A stretch of 64,000 bases of DNA from positions 62,001 to 126,000 of the forward strand of contig JAPDRN010000003.1 of NCBI GenBank assembly GCA_030247855.1, written 5' to 3'. The translations under genes and the position numbers were made by a program. This stretch comes from Knufia peltigerae (taxonomy: Eukaryota; Ascomycota; Eurotiomycetes; Chaetothyriales; Trichomeriaceae). Below the pieces are notes generated by a model. It was not told where the DNA came from. It was given only the letters and a program-made list of their open reading frames with translations, and made no database searches. Positions 43,440 to 54,376 of the stretch are shown in pieces (within the stretch, counting starts at the first letter, position 1; each line of letters starts with the position of its first letter).

Positions 43440-44185
43440 AAGAGTGAAGTACCGAGGACCTAGTACCATTATATGAATTGACGACAGCGATGACTCTCAA
43501 GCGTTTTTCCGCTCTCTCTGTTTGGTATTGTTTGTCTTTATCCGTAGCTGATTTGGCGCACCTTTTTTCAAAAATAAAAACACTCTTTGAAATTGCAAAG
43601 ATGGATATATGACTGAAGCACGTGTTGTATTACTTTGTATGTCTTTACGGAGTACCAAGCTCACTGTTTTGGTTTAGCCAGGAACAAGCGAAAGTCTTTG
43701 GGTGAGGACAAATCGTCATCTCTACTCTAACGAGTTGTTTTTTACGAGTTGACACACACAGAGGCATGATTATTATGACACCATTGGAGACATTTTCACC
43801 TCGTTACGGAGAGTTGCGAGTACGATTCGTTTCGTGTTGAGTTCCGTCAAGGATTTTTGACTCCGTTGTATGTGGATCATTCATGACTTCATCGTTTTTG
43901 CTCATCTTTCTTCTTTTTTGGCATTTTCCATGTCGTATTGTAGGGGTTTTTTCTTGTGATGTCATGTTCAATCCAGTTCAACCCCCCCACAAGGGACAAA
44001 TAAAAGGTGACGACGTAGGGTAAGGAGTGCTCTGTATTTTCTTGTACTCTTCATCTTTCTTTTCTGGAATCTCACAGACAGGGAAAACTTGACCATCTGA
44101 ACGAAAACATTTTCTCTCGTTATTTTCCTTACTCTGTAATCACGGACAACGACGCAAGACCACCTTGAATCAGTCATTGTTTACA
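43440..44185. other. Intergenic with TACGGAGTA word
   Basis: About 745 bases, T-rich, with a perfect TACGGAGTA at 43646-43654 and no supported gene. Confidence 0.4.
43646..43654 (+). promoter_or_regulatory. TACGGAGTA word, copy 4
   Basis: Perfect copy about 200 bases after the App1 stop and 540 before the next start. Confidence 0.4.
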
Positions 44186-44721
44186 ATGTCTGGAACGTCA
44201 AGTGTCGGCAATTCCAACGTCTACGAGGCGGGTGATCAACGTGTACCGCCAGACGGTGAAAAGCCAGAGTTTCAGTCAAACCCGTACGAAGAAGGTCAAA
44301 AGAACAGTCACCAGTCGAATGATTCTAGTATGTTTTGAAACCTTTTGTTTCAACCTTTTATTGCACACTTGATCTCTCTCCCTCCCTCCCCCGCCTCGCC
44401 TTTCACATCACCTGACCACAAAACCGACACTGACTGGTTTTTTTGTTATCACAAGAGGACCAAAGGTCGATCGGAAACCGTCTGGCCGCCGCCGGACCAC
44501 AGAATGATGATTCTTCTCGACACACTCTGAGTGCCGAAGACAAGGCCGGTCAGATCGACCCGACCTTACCGGCCCGGATGCACGGCAACGAACCTTCCAG
44601 GGGGGCCAAGATCGACAAGGAGATCGAGGACGAAGAGGCCGCGATCCTGGCCAAAAAGGACGCGGCCAAGGGAGGGTCGGGCAAAGGTGGTACGGGTGAC
44701 GCCGCGGGAAAGAAGAATTGA
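44186..44721 (+). CDS. Small conserved fungal hypothetical protein
   Basis: Two exons, 44186-44327 and 44456-44721, 135 residues. The intron has donor GTATGT and acceptor TATCACAAG; only this acceptor keeps the frame. The protein is hydrophilic throughout: a Ser/Asn/Glu N-terminus, then SIGNRLAAAGPQNDDSSRHTL, LSAEDKAGQIDPTLPARMHG and a Glu/Ala helix (KEIEDEEAAILAKKDAAKG) with a Gly/Lys tail. I recall similar short proteins in many filamentous ascomycetes but no assigned function. No signal peptide or membrane segment was found. Confidence 0.75.
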
Positions 44722-45571
44722 AAGGAATCACCAAAAAAAAGAAGACTGTAAAAACACCAACACGGAGTAAAAAAAAAAGAATGAAGAATTGAAAAAAAAA
44801 AGTCCTGATCGTCTCACTCGATTTGCCTCGGCCCTCTTCAGCGGAGAACCCTTTTCGTGCCTCGTCTGTGATTTTCGCAATGACTTTTGGCATCGGGGTT
44901 GAAAATGACATCGATATTGTCACATGTCGAAGGGAGACGAGATGATGTGTGCATGGGGATACTCCACACGAGTAAAGGGCGTTTTCTTCAGACGGTTTCG
45001 ATGGGAACGAGACGGAACCAAATCGGACATCTTCGCAGGTGGAAGCATAGTCTCGGCAGAACTTGTGGAAAAAACTCAAGAATATCTATCGAGGAGACAG
45101 AACAGGGACCTCTATGGCCATTAGTATTCTTTGATTTTCTATCTCCGTGGTCCAAGTCTCTCTCTTGTGTCTGTGTGTGTGATTTGTTCTTTTTTGACTG
45201 TTTTGTGATTCTTCATCGTGATTCTCATTATTCATACATTATCGACTCCCCGAAATGCTAACCCAATACTATCATTCCAATCGTTTGGTTGAAGCATTCC
45301 CAAGAGTCGTGGCTGTGGCTGTGGCTGTGGGTTGCGTCGTGCCGAGTGAGTGAGTAAATCTCCAAAAGCACACTACCGCCAAACCCTGTAGGACTCAAAC
45401 CTTTTGCGTATTTCCTGTCCCACAACCCAGGGGGGTCAAATCCAGTATCGCCTTTGTGTCATGATCATACAAGTACAGAAAAGAGTCTTCTTTGCTCCAT
45501 GAGCAATGAGTATGAGCTGAGCAAGGGTGATTTGTGTGGCAAACAATTCACCCAGCAACATAACTAGCGAA
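44722..45571. other. Intergenic between convergent genes
   Basis: About 850 bases, A/T-rich, with short frames only; a (TGTGGC)n-like patch occurs at about 45311-45330. Confidence 0.4.
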
Positions 45572-47179
45572 TTAGTTGCCGTCGCGGTCAAGTCGGGCCA
45601 ATTCGTCACGAGCAGCGGCGACTTTGTCTGCAACATCGTACATGCTGCGTTGGACTTCACCAAAGACGTAGCGTAGCATTTGCATCTGGTGTTCCTTTTC
45701 GCTCATTACACTTCCGTCGCGGTCACCATAGGCCAGACGTTCGTTGACTTCGCGCTCCTTGCTGACAACTTTGCCCTCGAGACTTTTGGTAAACTGCTCG
45801 ATTTGCTCAAGGAGTAGTTTTTGTTCCTTGATCCGGTCTTCCATGCCACTGACGCGAGTATTGAAGACATCAATGAGGCTCTTGGGTCCTTGGACTTCTT
45901 CTGTGTCGTCACTGGGGAGCTGGATAGTGTTACCTGCCGCATTGGTGCCACGGACATTGCCACGAAGGGTCTGAGGATTGTTCCACCAACCACTGAGACC
46001 TGCACCGCTGTAGATGCCGCCTGCGCCGGATTGGCCGAAACTCTCATTGGAGGTGTGACTTGCTTGATATTGACGGGGCATCTTGAGTCGATCGACTGCA
46101 CGGAAGACTGCCTTGGCTTCTTGTTCGTTCTCTTTAATGTCCCCCTCTTTTGCGGCCACAATGGCTTCGGCGTCATTGCCTAGACCGGTCTCAAGTTCTT
46201 CTAATTTTTGGGTGACAAAATCAACACCATTGGGGATGGTTTCACCCGCACCCATGACTAGGGGAATGAGATCGGAGACTTGTTGGGCTAGGGCGATCTG
46301 ATTGTAGATCATGGTATCGACTGCCTCAATCTCACGCTGGAGGTCTGGCGTGAGTTGTTCGAATTTAGTGGTGGATCGCATATGAGCGAGATCAATTTGA
46401 GGTTGGGTGGATGCGCCTGCATTGGGGGTTGCAGAGGTGGCCGCGGCAGGTTGCGAAGCGGGTTGTCCGCTGCATAGTATTAGTTTCTGTCCAGCAGCGA
46501 GAAAGACAGTGGATGCTGTGCTAGCAATGCGCTTCCATATATTTTTATTTCCAAATACTTACAAGAGTGAGGTTCCAGAGTTGGCTGGTGCGTTGGTGCT
46601 CATGCCTAGATTAATTGTTGGCTTGGACGCAGAAGTTCCGAAGTTGAAAGCCATGTTTGCTGGTCCATTCAATTCCGGAGTAGGTTCTGGTTGGAAGTTG
46701 TTCAACGGAGGAACTGAAACTTGAGGATAGTCAACACAACTTGGAGGAGTCGGTGGAGGTCGAGGTCGTCTTGATTGAGGAATAAGACGCGGACGATCTT
46801 CAACTCTGGCGTACTTGGGCTTCCTCTTGACTGAGGGCTCAACCGAAACTTCAGGTTGTGTGACAGAACCTGGAGGGACTGAAGGCGGTGTTGGTGATTT
46901 TCCATGTCGAACACCAGGACGCGCTTCAGGTGCGGAAATGACTTCATGACTGTCCGCATGGTTCACCGTAATTGATGGATGAGGAGTGCCAGGTCTCACA
47001 GGAATGTCTACGTTCGAGCATAGAGGCATCTGCTTGTTTCCCGTCTCTTGTTCTTTTCCTTGGTCTCTTCCTCGTTCTCTGACTTCTTTTCCGGAGTGCT
47101 CCTCAAGAAACTTCACAATTCGAGCGTTTGTCATCCTCTTGGGAGGGACACTCAGAGGGCCATCGGATTTGGAACTCAT
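45572..47179 (-). CDS. NUP49: Nucleoporin Nup49 with long N-terminal extension
   Basis: Two exons on the minus strand: 47179-46563 and 46469-45572, about 504 residues. The intron (GTAAGT, branch CTAAT, acceptor ATGCAG) joins SL-FGQPASQP, restoring an FG repeat. The Nup49 core starts at the internal Met at 46654 (AFNFGTSASKP). It has only a few FG motifs, followed by PQIDLAHMRSTTKFEQLTPD and long coiled coils (YNQIALAQQVSDLIPLV; MEDRIKEQKLLLEQIEQFTK) to the C-terminus. Nup49 is part of the central Nsp1-Nup57-Nup49 channel complex of the nuclear pore. The frame stays open for 175 more residues upstream, with clear coding bias: an Arg/Glu/Lys-rich segment and then a Pro-rich part (SRRPRPPPTPPS). 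Starting at 46654 would give 329 residues. The upstream ATG is only 68 bases from the divergent WD40 gene's start. Confidence 0.88.
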
Positions 47180-47247
47180 TGTCGTCCAGCCAAAGCTATC
47201 GGGGCACAATGTAGATTGCAGACACTTGACGACCCTAGGAGGAGAGG

Positions 47248-48573
47248 ATGTTTCGACCAAAATGTGTTGCTACAACAGCAGGACAACTAAGTGAGGAAGT
47301 TTTTGATGACAAGGCAATCCTAAAGAGTTCCACGGAGAGGTTTTGGAGGAGTCTACAATGGTAAGAGCAGCGCCGTCATCATAAGAGATTCTTTGTGGCT
47401 AAACAATCTAGGACTGCGGATGGCACAAGCCTCGTCGCAAGTCTGGCAGACAACTCTATACATACCTTTGTCGTGTAGGCTGTTACGCTTGGCTTCCTTG
47501 AGGCATAGCTAACAAAAGCTAGACCTCCTGATCTGCTGGATGAGGACCAACAGCCGCACCATTTGTCTCCCTACTGTATCATCCCATCTAAGGAGCCGGT
47601 AAACGCGATTGCTGCATATCCATTCTTTGACCTTTCGAATCCTTCTACGACTTTGATTCTATCATCTATGAGAGACCATCCCATTCGCCTGAACTCAGCC
47701 ATCTCAGGACATTTGGGTGCTTCCTACCCTCTGGTCAATCCTATGACGGAGGCATATATCTGCCCAAATTCGCTGCTTTTTACACCCCAGGGTGACCGCT
47801 TCATTGCCGGCTCGGACTCACTACTCTCGCTCTGCGACCTGTCTCGCCCTGGTCAAGAACCGATCTCATCTATACAGACTGGTCCCAAACGGAAGACCAG
47901 CGACTATAACGCAACTACGAACATGCGAGGGCTTGTATCAACGTTGGCTGTGGACTCATCATCAGGTCTGTTGGCTGCTGGAACGTTTGGACGTCAAATT
48001 GGCTTGTATGCTTCAATGGGCCAGGGCGAATGCGTTGGAGTATTCTCAGTCAAGGACACAGCAGCTGATGACCAGATTGGTGGTAGTGGTATTACACAAG
48101 TAGCTTGGAGTCGGGATGGAAGGTATTTGTATATTTCCGAGAGAAAAAGCGATGGGGTCATCATCTATGACATTCGCAACACTGGACAGTTGTTATCATG
48201 GCTTGTTGGTCGGAATGCTCAGACCAACCAGCGGCTCTCAATCAACCTGACCAGTACAGACGAAGAAGGTGGCCATGAGATTTGGGGTGGAGGAGTGGAC
48301 GGAGAAGTTAGAGTATGGAAAGATTGCCATCACCAAGAAGGGCCAATTCAACCAGCTTTTTCCTTCAAAGCACATAATGGTAAAGAAGTTCACGCCCCAT
48401 TCAACTTTTGATCGCTGACTCGGCGTGTAGATGCAATTTCAGGAACCGCGGTACACAGCAGAGGTGGCGTTCTGGCTACAGCTTCTGGCCAGCGTCGCTT
48501 CGGTGCGGACCTGGATGAAGGAGAGCTTGCTGGTGGAGTGATTGATAGTACAATAAAGATCTGGTCACTGTAA
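47248..48573 (+). CDS. WRAP53/TCAB1-like WD40 protein
   Basis: Four exons: 47248-47360, 47412-47474, 47523-48379 and 48431-48573, 391 residues. The joins give SLQ-WTADGTSLVASLADNSIHTFVV-PPDLLDE and KAHN-DAISGTAVH. The N-terminus TERFWRSLQWTADGTSL and the central segment DHPIRLNSAISGHLGASYPLVNP are typical of the WRAP53/TCAB1/Swt21 group. NSLLFTPQGDRFIAGSDSLLSLCDLSRPG and ITQVAWSRDGRYLYISERKSDGVIIYDIRNTG are further WD blades; the last ends STIKIWSL. Human TCAB1 brings Cajal-body RNAs and telomerase to Cajal bodies; yeast Swt21 is linked to pre-mRNA splicing. The role in filamentous fungi is not established. Exon 1 was found by extending the frame upstream through two short introns. It shares a very short divergent promoter with the nucleoporin gene. 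Confidence 0.88.
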
Positions 48574-48935
48574 CGGACTACTCGAACACTCGGCAGTTAT
48601 AATCATTGCTCTACCATGACTATCATGCCGCTATCGGTCCTCAGGTAACCTCGCAATTTCTTACTGCCACTGTGTAGAACAATTTTCCTGTGTTCGTCTC
48701 CCACTTCTTTCGTTCGTTCGCTTGTTGGGGTAAATTACAAGATGGACCAGGCATCCCGATGTTCCTCAGCCTTGCATGAGTGGAGTTTTACAAGTTCGGA
48801 GATGATTTCCCTTAGCGTCTGGGCGCCCGCATATTCTGGTGGGCTTTATCCAGACCTCGTTCATCGTCACTGCCTTCATCAACTATCGAGACACTCAAAC
48901 AATATGATTGTGAATGAAATCGACTCATATAATGG
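48574..48935. other. Intergenic
   Basis: About 360 bases after the WD40 gene stop; nothing recognised. Confidence 0.4.
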
Positions 48936-49226
48936 TCAATAAAATGTGACTTTTGCTCCCGTTGATGGACCTCCTGGTAAGCCTCCGACGACCACCACAA
49001 GTATCGCCTCCGCTGCAAGAGCAAGAACACAACGGCGCCTTTCTGATTCTTCCTTTGTCGAACCATCAGAGACGATTTGGGCAAACGCCGCCCTGGTATT
49101 TTCTGCCTGATTGATAAGGTCTCGGGCCTGCTGCAGATTTTGGTGTTCTCTAAACTCCCTTTTACCTTCGCCACAGATAGACCGCGTACAGACATTGGTA
49201 GCTGACCTTTGGGTATATCTGCATCT
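48936..49226 (-). CDS. Possible last exon of a small unannotated protein
   Basis: A minus-strand frame is open from 49226 to a TGA at 48938-48936, 96 codons without an ATG. It reads as a charged helix (KREFREHQNLQQARDLINQA, then ENTRAAFAQIVSD) followed by a hydrophobic and Gly/Pro segment. The pattern FREHxNL...ARDLIxxAE recalls LYR-motif mitochondrial proteins, where a first exon would carry the LYR itself. I could not find that exon; a 53-nt intron GTTAGT...GGTCAG ending at about 49204 is one acceptor option but leads to no ATG. Only the coding look is seen; family and gene model are inference. Confidence 0.3.
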   Translation of the reverse strand, partial: RCRYTQRSATNVCTRSICGEGKREFREHQNLQQARDLINQAENTRAAFAQIVSDGSTKEESERRRCVLALAAEAILVVVVGGLPGGPSTGAKVTFY

Positions 49227-50265
49227 TCAATCGTTCATCGCAGCAGTTACTAACAGGGTAGAGAGGCAGAACAATTGTTTCTTTCACGGATCGGCTTCTT
49301 CTCTTCACAATGGAGTCCACCTCGACTCTTCACACTCGTCCCTATACCAGCTGTGTTTCTGCTGAGTTGTTAATTAGTCGATTCTCCCAGCTCCCCCAGG
49401 TCTCACTCAGGATGTGAGCTTGAGCCTTTTCTTGTTCAGAAGATCGTCACTTTACCTATTGTTTTCATTATTGCTCTTTGTTTCTGTTGGCCGAGCAATG
49501 TCTGATACAATCGCATCCTTTGTTACAACAATGTAAAGCAACTAGTCAAGTCCTCGAGGTTGTTGGTGGGAAGCCTCGAGGCCCCAGGCACAACAACCGG
49601 GGAAGGGGCAGCAATTTCAATTCGCTCCAACTTGAGAATCTGTGGTCACTCAAAGCATGCCGACTTCAATACTCAAGCCGAAGTTATGTCATTGGTCGCT
49701 GGGAGCAATGAAAGCATCAATCCCATTCATATTGGCGGCACTGCCGCAAGGGCCAGAAAACAAGATCGAGACCCGCACAAGTCAAATACAAGACAGGAAT
49801 ACATCCTCATCGCACTCGATCTCGGCAGGTTAAGTCAACATGAGTCGGCGGCAAACGAAGCCAACAGTCCGTCCATGTGAGCGAGCATCGGCGCCATATC
49901 GGCTGATTACTGTGTATGAGGGTTTCTCTTCGGGTGACATGGATGAAACAGACGAGTCTCAAAACAATACTATTACCGTCAGTGCCCTCCCCATACCAGC
50001 ACTTCCCGTTAAGGCGATTTCTGCCGACAATTTACTTCACATATACCTATTCACTGCCTTGAATACTAACGCGTTATTCTGCCGGACTAGCGTGACTCGG
50101 ATTCACTGTCGAGGCGGTACTAAATGCTGCCACCCTCCCTTTGTCTGTCACTAAAATGGATTTAAATCATTCGAGTCTGCACCTTTAACAATTTCAAGTT
50201 CAGTCAATATCGGGCATTCCTCCACAACCAGCAAACGCATACTCCCTCACAGACGGAATCACAGC
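49227..50265. other. Promoter/leader region of the next gene
   Basis: About 1 kb with overlapping short frames on the plus strand (for example 49840-50154) but no domain. Probably long promoter or leader. Confidence 0.35.
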
Positions 50266-51837
50266 ATGGCAGCTAATCATCATCAGCTGGCTGAGCAGCG
50301 AGCTCGCCTGATCCACGAACAAGTCCAAGCGGTTCCAGTGGACCAGCGAGGCCTTTCACCTTTCGCCAACATAGACCCTGACACACTACCAACCTCGCAA
50401 GATCTGTCATCTGGTATTGTACCTGCTGACACACAAACATTGTTCCCAGATGCTTTGACCGCGGACAAGTATCACGATGTGATGCTTCAAGCAAAAGCAG
50501 GACCAGTTGACAGTAGCATCCCACCAACCCTCGATATGAGAAAGGCGCACGTCAGAGTCCTCTTCATGGCTTTCAAATGTGTCCCTACCGACCGACAAAA
50601 CCATGATTCGGACGCCGATGAAGACGTTGAACAAATTAGGAAGCGTGATGTTTCCGATGCCTTCAAGACCCAAAGTCATGACAATCACATGGTAGAAGCA
50701 CTTTGCTGGAAGATCCTTGACGCTTGCATCCGCCGCTCTAGGAAAGAGCAAAACCTTGTTGAAGGTTACCTGGGAGAAGCGGGCAAATCACATGGCAAGC
50801 GGCACAGCTGGACCTTCAAGGAGCGCTTTGACAAAATCGTGAATACCATGGCCAGATCCAAGTCGGTCTGCAAGCACCTCTTCGATACACCCTACATGCT
50901 GAGGATCGTTGATGATCCAGTTACCAGCTACAAGAGAGTCGTCTCGAACAAGAGACTCAATCAGCAGAAGGGACAGCTGATGAAGAGAGGCAAGGAGGCT
51001 GTTGAAGAGGACAAGAGATCCAACAAGCGCCGAAAGATCGAGCCTGCGATGGAGAGACATGCCGATGGCAGCAGAGCGCAGGCAAGTCCTGTTGATTCAA
51101 ATACCAGGTCCCACCGCCGAACTTTGGTCCCTATAGCTCCCAGCACCCGAGTTCCAGGTTCTGGCAGTCGTCAGGATTTGGCCAGTCTCCAGACCCTTGC
51201 AATGAACAGCTCGGAATTGAATGATCGACAACCGCCTGGAGAAATGACTGCAGAACACTACGCCAACGTCAACTCCACGAACCTCTTCGGACGACCGGGA
51301 ATTGGCTCATACATGAATACGGGCACTCGTGGTATGCAGCCGCGTTATCACACCCCAAGAACCCCGCAAATGTTCCCGGAAATGGGCTACTTGTCAGCAG
51401 TCGGGCCCTCTCCTTGCTCTGGCGAGGCTACCGAAATGTTTCCAGTGTTTTCGGGACCTGGCTCTCGGTCAACTTACTCATCTGGAGACACTGCTTCCGA
51501 CCATGACGAGCAGCAGTTTTGGGGCGTAGGAGCTGGTGCCGAGAACACCCTCACCGACAACTTTGGAGGTCATACCCCGAATATGATGGGCAACCATGAA
51601 CTGATTGGGTACGGAGATGCAGGATTGCACAAGCAAGGTGATTGGGAAATGCCAACTGGCTCAGCGCACATGACAATGGGCCCACCGATGGCTCCGTACA
51701 ATTCGCCGCTCCTGCCTTCTGACGAAATGTCAGCTGTATTCACTCGAGATTTCGCTCCAGATCATGACACCATTGTGAATGAGCCATTTGTTGACGATGA
51801 CAACGAAGAAGAAGACGCAGATGCAGAGTACGATTGA
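50266..51837 (+). CDS. Conserved-looking nuclear hypothetical protein
   Basis: Single-exon gene of 523 residues from ATG 50266. Residues 90-250 look globular and helical (RKAHVRVLFMAFKCVPTDRQ; HMVEALCWKILDACIRRSRK; ERFDKIVNTMARSKSVCKHL; PYMLRIVDDPVTSYKRVVSNK). A basic bipartite cluster (KRSNKRRKIEP) follows at about 260, a likely nuclear signal. Then comes a long disordered Gly/Ser/Met/Pro-rich part, and the C-terminus is strongly acidic (DDDNEEEDADAEYD). This layout (helical domain, nuclear signal, disordered activation-like tail) suggests a transcription or chromatin regulator, but I recognise no named domain. It resembles a group of uncharacterised proteins common in filamentous ascomycetes; that is recollection and was not checked. 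Confidence 0.75.
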   Translation: MAANHHQLAEQRARLIHEQVQAVPVDQRGLSPFANIDPDTLPTSQDLSSGIVPADTQTLFPDALTADKYHDVMLQAKAGPVDSSIPPTLDMRKAHVRVLFMAFKCVPTDRQNHDSDADEDVEQIRKRDVSDAFKTQSHDNHMVEALCWKILDACIRRSRKEQNLVEGYLGEAGKSHGKRHSWTFKERFDKIVNTMARSKSVCKHLFDTPYMLRIVDDPVTSYKRVVSNKRLNQQKGQLMKRGKEAVEEDKRSNKRRKIEPAMERHADGSRAQASPVDSNTRSHRRTLVPIAPSTRVPGSGSRQDLASLQTLAMNSSELNDRQPPGEMTAEHYANVNSTNLFGRPGIGSYMNTGTRGMQPRYHTPRTPQMFPEMGYLSAVGPSPCSGEATEMFPVFSGPGSRSTYSSGDTASDHDEQQFWGVGAGAENTLTDNFGGHTPNMMGNHELIGYGDAGLHKQGDWEMPTGSAHMTMGPPMAPYNSPLLPSDEMSAVFTRDFAPDHDTIVNEPFVDDDNEEEDADAEYD

Positions 51838-52889
51838 GAAGGATTTTTTGAGTCTGAAATCTTTGACAGACGAAGCGTCTGCAAACAGTCTTTTTCCACG
51901 AATGCTACAACGACCAGGACCAGGACTGCATTGACCAAGCAGTCGTGGGCAAACGAGACGACGATTGAGATACCCCAACCTGAAACGGCCATTGAATGAT
52001 TGAGTGCTTTCCCCTTTTTTCCCTTGCTGTCACACAGGTGATGCACAGTCAGGAATACATTGAACGGCCATATTTGAAAACGTCAAGATTTCATCATTTC
52101 CCCCCTTTTTTTTGCAACACGGCCACGAGTGTTATTGGATGGAGAACTGATAGGATACCAACGAGAATTGGAAAAAAAAAGTTGTGGGTAGTGCCCAAAT
52201 GGAGACATTCCAGGCCTAAAGCTATCCTTGTAATTTTTTCTTGACGGATTGAGAGCGAGAGAAGCAGAGAGCAGAGAGCAAAGGGCCGTGCTGGATGCAA
52301 AAGGGGACAAGTGCTCAAAGGTATAGATAGAAGGTCAACCCGGCATCGAAGCAGGTTCTGTGATGTTGTGATATATGTTTCCCTGTCGGTGTGCTTTGCT
52401 GCTTCTAGCAAGGAATCACAGATGTGCTTCAATCGATGAATTGATCAACATTCCCTTTTTCTGTGCTGTCATATGTCGGTCTATATTATGCTAACAACAA
52501 AGGTGAAGTCGATGGAATGCTACTGCCCTTGCCTCTCCGTGGCATCTTGGTAACCCATGATCTTAGATTCATTGTATTCGTCATTGTCATTGTTAATCAT
52601 CAAGTCATCACTCTTTTGTTAGTACAGGTAGAGAGGGTACAAAATGACACGCCACGGTTCCTATCCAATCCCACTCCAATACACCCTGCTCCGGCAACCG
52701 GCCTGGACCAAGCCTTGGTTCTTTGGTCTTTATGGTGACTTGCAACTCTGTCGAACGCTGGATTTTTTGGGGGGTGATGCTGTAACCTGTGAGACTGTAG
52801 ACTGTAATGCAAGGTTGGAAGATCGATCAACCAGTTCATTGATCCTCCCCCATAAAAAGCGACGAAGCCAAAAAATAGAAATGCAAACT
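51838..52889. other. Intergenic between convergent genes
   Basis: About 1050 bases with short T/A-rich tracts and no supported gene. Confidence 0.4.
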
Positions 52890-53993
52890 TCAGGTCTTTT
52901 TGGCACCACCACCACCACCACCACCCCCGTCAAAGCTCAAACTGTACCCTCCCCCTTCGCCCTGGGTGACTTTGAAATTTTCCGTGCTCAGACCAAAAGG
53001 TTTGAGGATGCCGTTGCCCAAGTCTTTCAGTTTGCCCATCATGTCGGCCACCTCTTTTTCTTTCGCTCGGTTGACCTGAGGGGGGAGGACGACCAAAGCC
53101 TGGCGGACGGTCCTTTGGTCCGACGGAGGTAGGGTGTCGAAATATGGTGGCGACTGGAGCGTCTTGTAATCTTCCAGCGCCGCGGAAAGGTCGGTCCACG
53201 TCTGGGGTTCCACGTTGGTCCTGGCCCGACCTCGACGGAGGAGTAACTTGGTCCTGATGCGGTGAATGTCGGATCTGCGTCCGTCGCTGAGAGAGAGGGC
53301 GGCAAGGACCTCGGATTCGTCGGCCTCGTCAGGTATCTCGACCACCGTCGTGTCTTCGTCTCGTGCCGACCGAACCGTGGGCGAGGGCGGTTCAGAACCC
53401 GAAGACTCGGTGTCTGAATTCAACCTGCCCGGTTTTGTGGAGTTGTTTCCTTTGCTCCCCTTCTCGTTTGATCTCGAATCCCGGTCCTCGTGGTCCTTTG
53501 TCTTGGTTTTGTTCTTGTTCTGCGATTTTGACTTGGGTTTAGGTTTGGTGGGCAGTTCTCGTTCCAACCCTTCTAGACCCTTGTCACAACTCTCGACTGC
53601 GTCTTTCCACTGGCTGAGTTTCAGGTGACACGCTGCGATGTTGGATTGGAGCACGGCCATTTCATAGTCCAAGTAGCTCGGCAACTCTGCCAGTGCTCGG
53701 TCGTAGGTGCTGATCGCGGACGAAAAGTCTTGTCGTGAGAATTGCGTGTTTGCTTGAGATTTGAGCTCGTGGGAAGAAGCGAGCATGCGAGACTCTTCAT
53801 CCGCTGGGAAACGGGCCGAGTGGAAGGAGGCGATGGAGGAGGAGGAGGTCGACGAGGAAGAGGACCGACGGGATTGTTTTGTCCATGACGGAGGCAATGG
53901 GCCTGTGGCAATGGGATTGGTTGTTGCTGCAGCTTGTTGAGGCGGCTTCACAGGATCTGGTCGTGTTTTGGGCCCCGTGGATTTGAAGGACAT
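52890..53993 (-). CDS. TPR protein, TTC1-like
   Basis: Single-exon minus-strand gene, 367 residues from the ATG at 53993. The N-terminus is Pro/Ser-rich with a long Ser run. Two TPR motifs follow at about residues 70-150 (LKSQANTQFSRQDFSSAISTYDRAL; LQSNIAACHLKLSQWKDAVESCDKGL). A charged Lys/Asp/Ser-rich insert interrupts the array (about 155-245). A third TPR-like helix pair carries KLLLRRGRARTN and DLSAALEDYKTL. The C-terminal part (GKLKDLGNGILKPFGLSTENFK, then QGEGGGYSLSF) matches the end of TTC1-type proteins, which are Hsp70/Hsp90-associated co-chaperones in animals. The extreme C-terminus is a Gly run followed by AKKT. The insert is GC-rich like the next gene. Confidence 0.82.
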   Translation of the reverse strand: MSFKSTGPKTRPDPVKPPQQAAATTNPIATGPLPPSWTKQSRRSSSSSTSSSSIASFHSARFPADEESRMLASSHELKSQANTQFSRQDFSSAISTYDRALAELPSYLDYEMAVLQSNIAACHLKLSQWKDAVESCDKGLEGLERELPTKPKPKSKSQNKNKTKTKDHEDRDSRSNEKGSKGNNSTKPGRLNSDTESSGSEPPSPTVRSARDEDTTVVEIPDEADESEVLAALSLSDGRRSDIHRIRTKLLLRRGRARTNVEPQTWTDLSAALEDYKTLQSPPYFDTLPPSDQRTVRQALVVLPPQVNRAKEKEVADMMGKLKDLGNGILKPFGLSTENFKVTQGEGGGYSLSFDGGGGGGGGAKKT

Positions 53994-54376
53994 GGTTTTG
54001 ATGCCAGTACCTCGTATGGTGACAAAGAGGGACAACAAAAAAGGTACAGTACACGGAGCCTCAAGTCAGTGTCGTCGAATCGAAGGTGGAATTTTGTGAC
54101 ACGGGCGATCTCCGGACGATCTAGTTCAACACGGAGTACGGAGTAGATAAACGAGAAATCTTGGTTTCATTCAGAACCTCCAAGCGGAGCTCGAGAGATC
54201 TGCGAGGGACGATTTGAAAAAAGTTGGACGCAGTTCTCTCTCTCTCTATCTCTCTACGGACTCATTTATTTGTGTTCTCTCTTTTCACCTGTACAGAATA
54301 AAATCGTGTCCAACTTGGGCAACATTCGACTACCCTTCCTCACAATCCCTTATCAAGCAGTCTGCCCCTCGCAATC
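53994..54376. promoter_or_regulatory. Divergent promoter, TPR gene / HAD gene
   Basis: 383 bases between divergent starts. It contains a CACGGAGTACGGAGTA doublet at 54130-54145 and a CT-repeat at about 54236-54256. Confidence 0.5.
54137..54145 (+). promoter_or_regulatory. TACGGAGTA word, copy 5 (tandem with a near copy)
   Basis: Perfect copy that overlaps a preceding CACGGAGTA (54130-54138), making a tight tandem in a divergent promoter. Confidence 0.45.

Noticed and set aside
49840..50154. 104-codon frame upstream of the nuclear hypothetical gene
   Set aside because: No splice join to the downstream gene and no recognisable feature; probably leader sequence.
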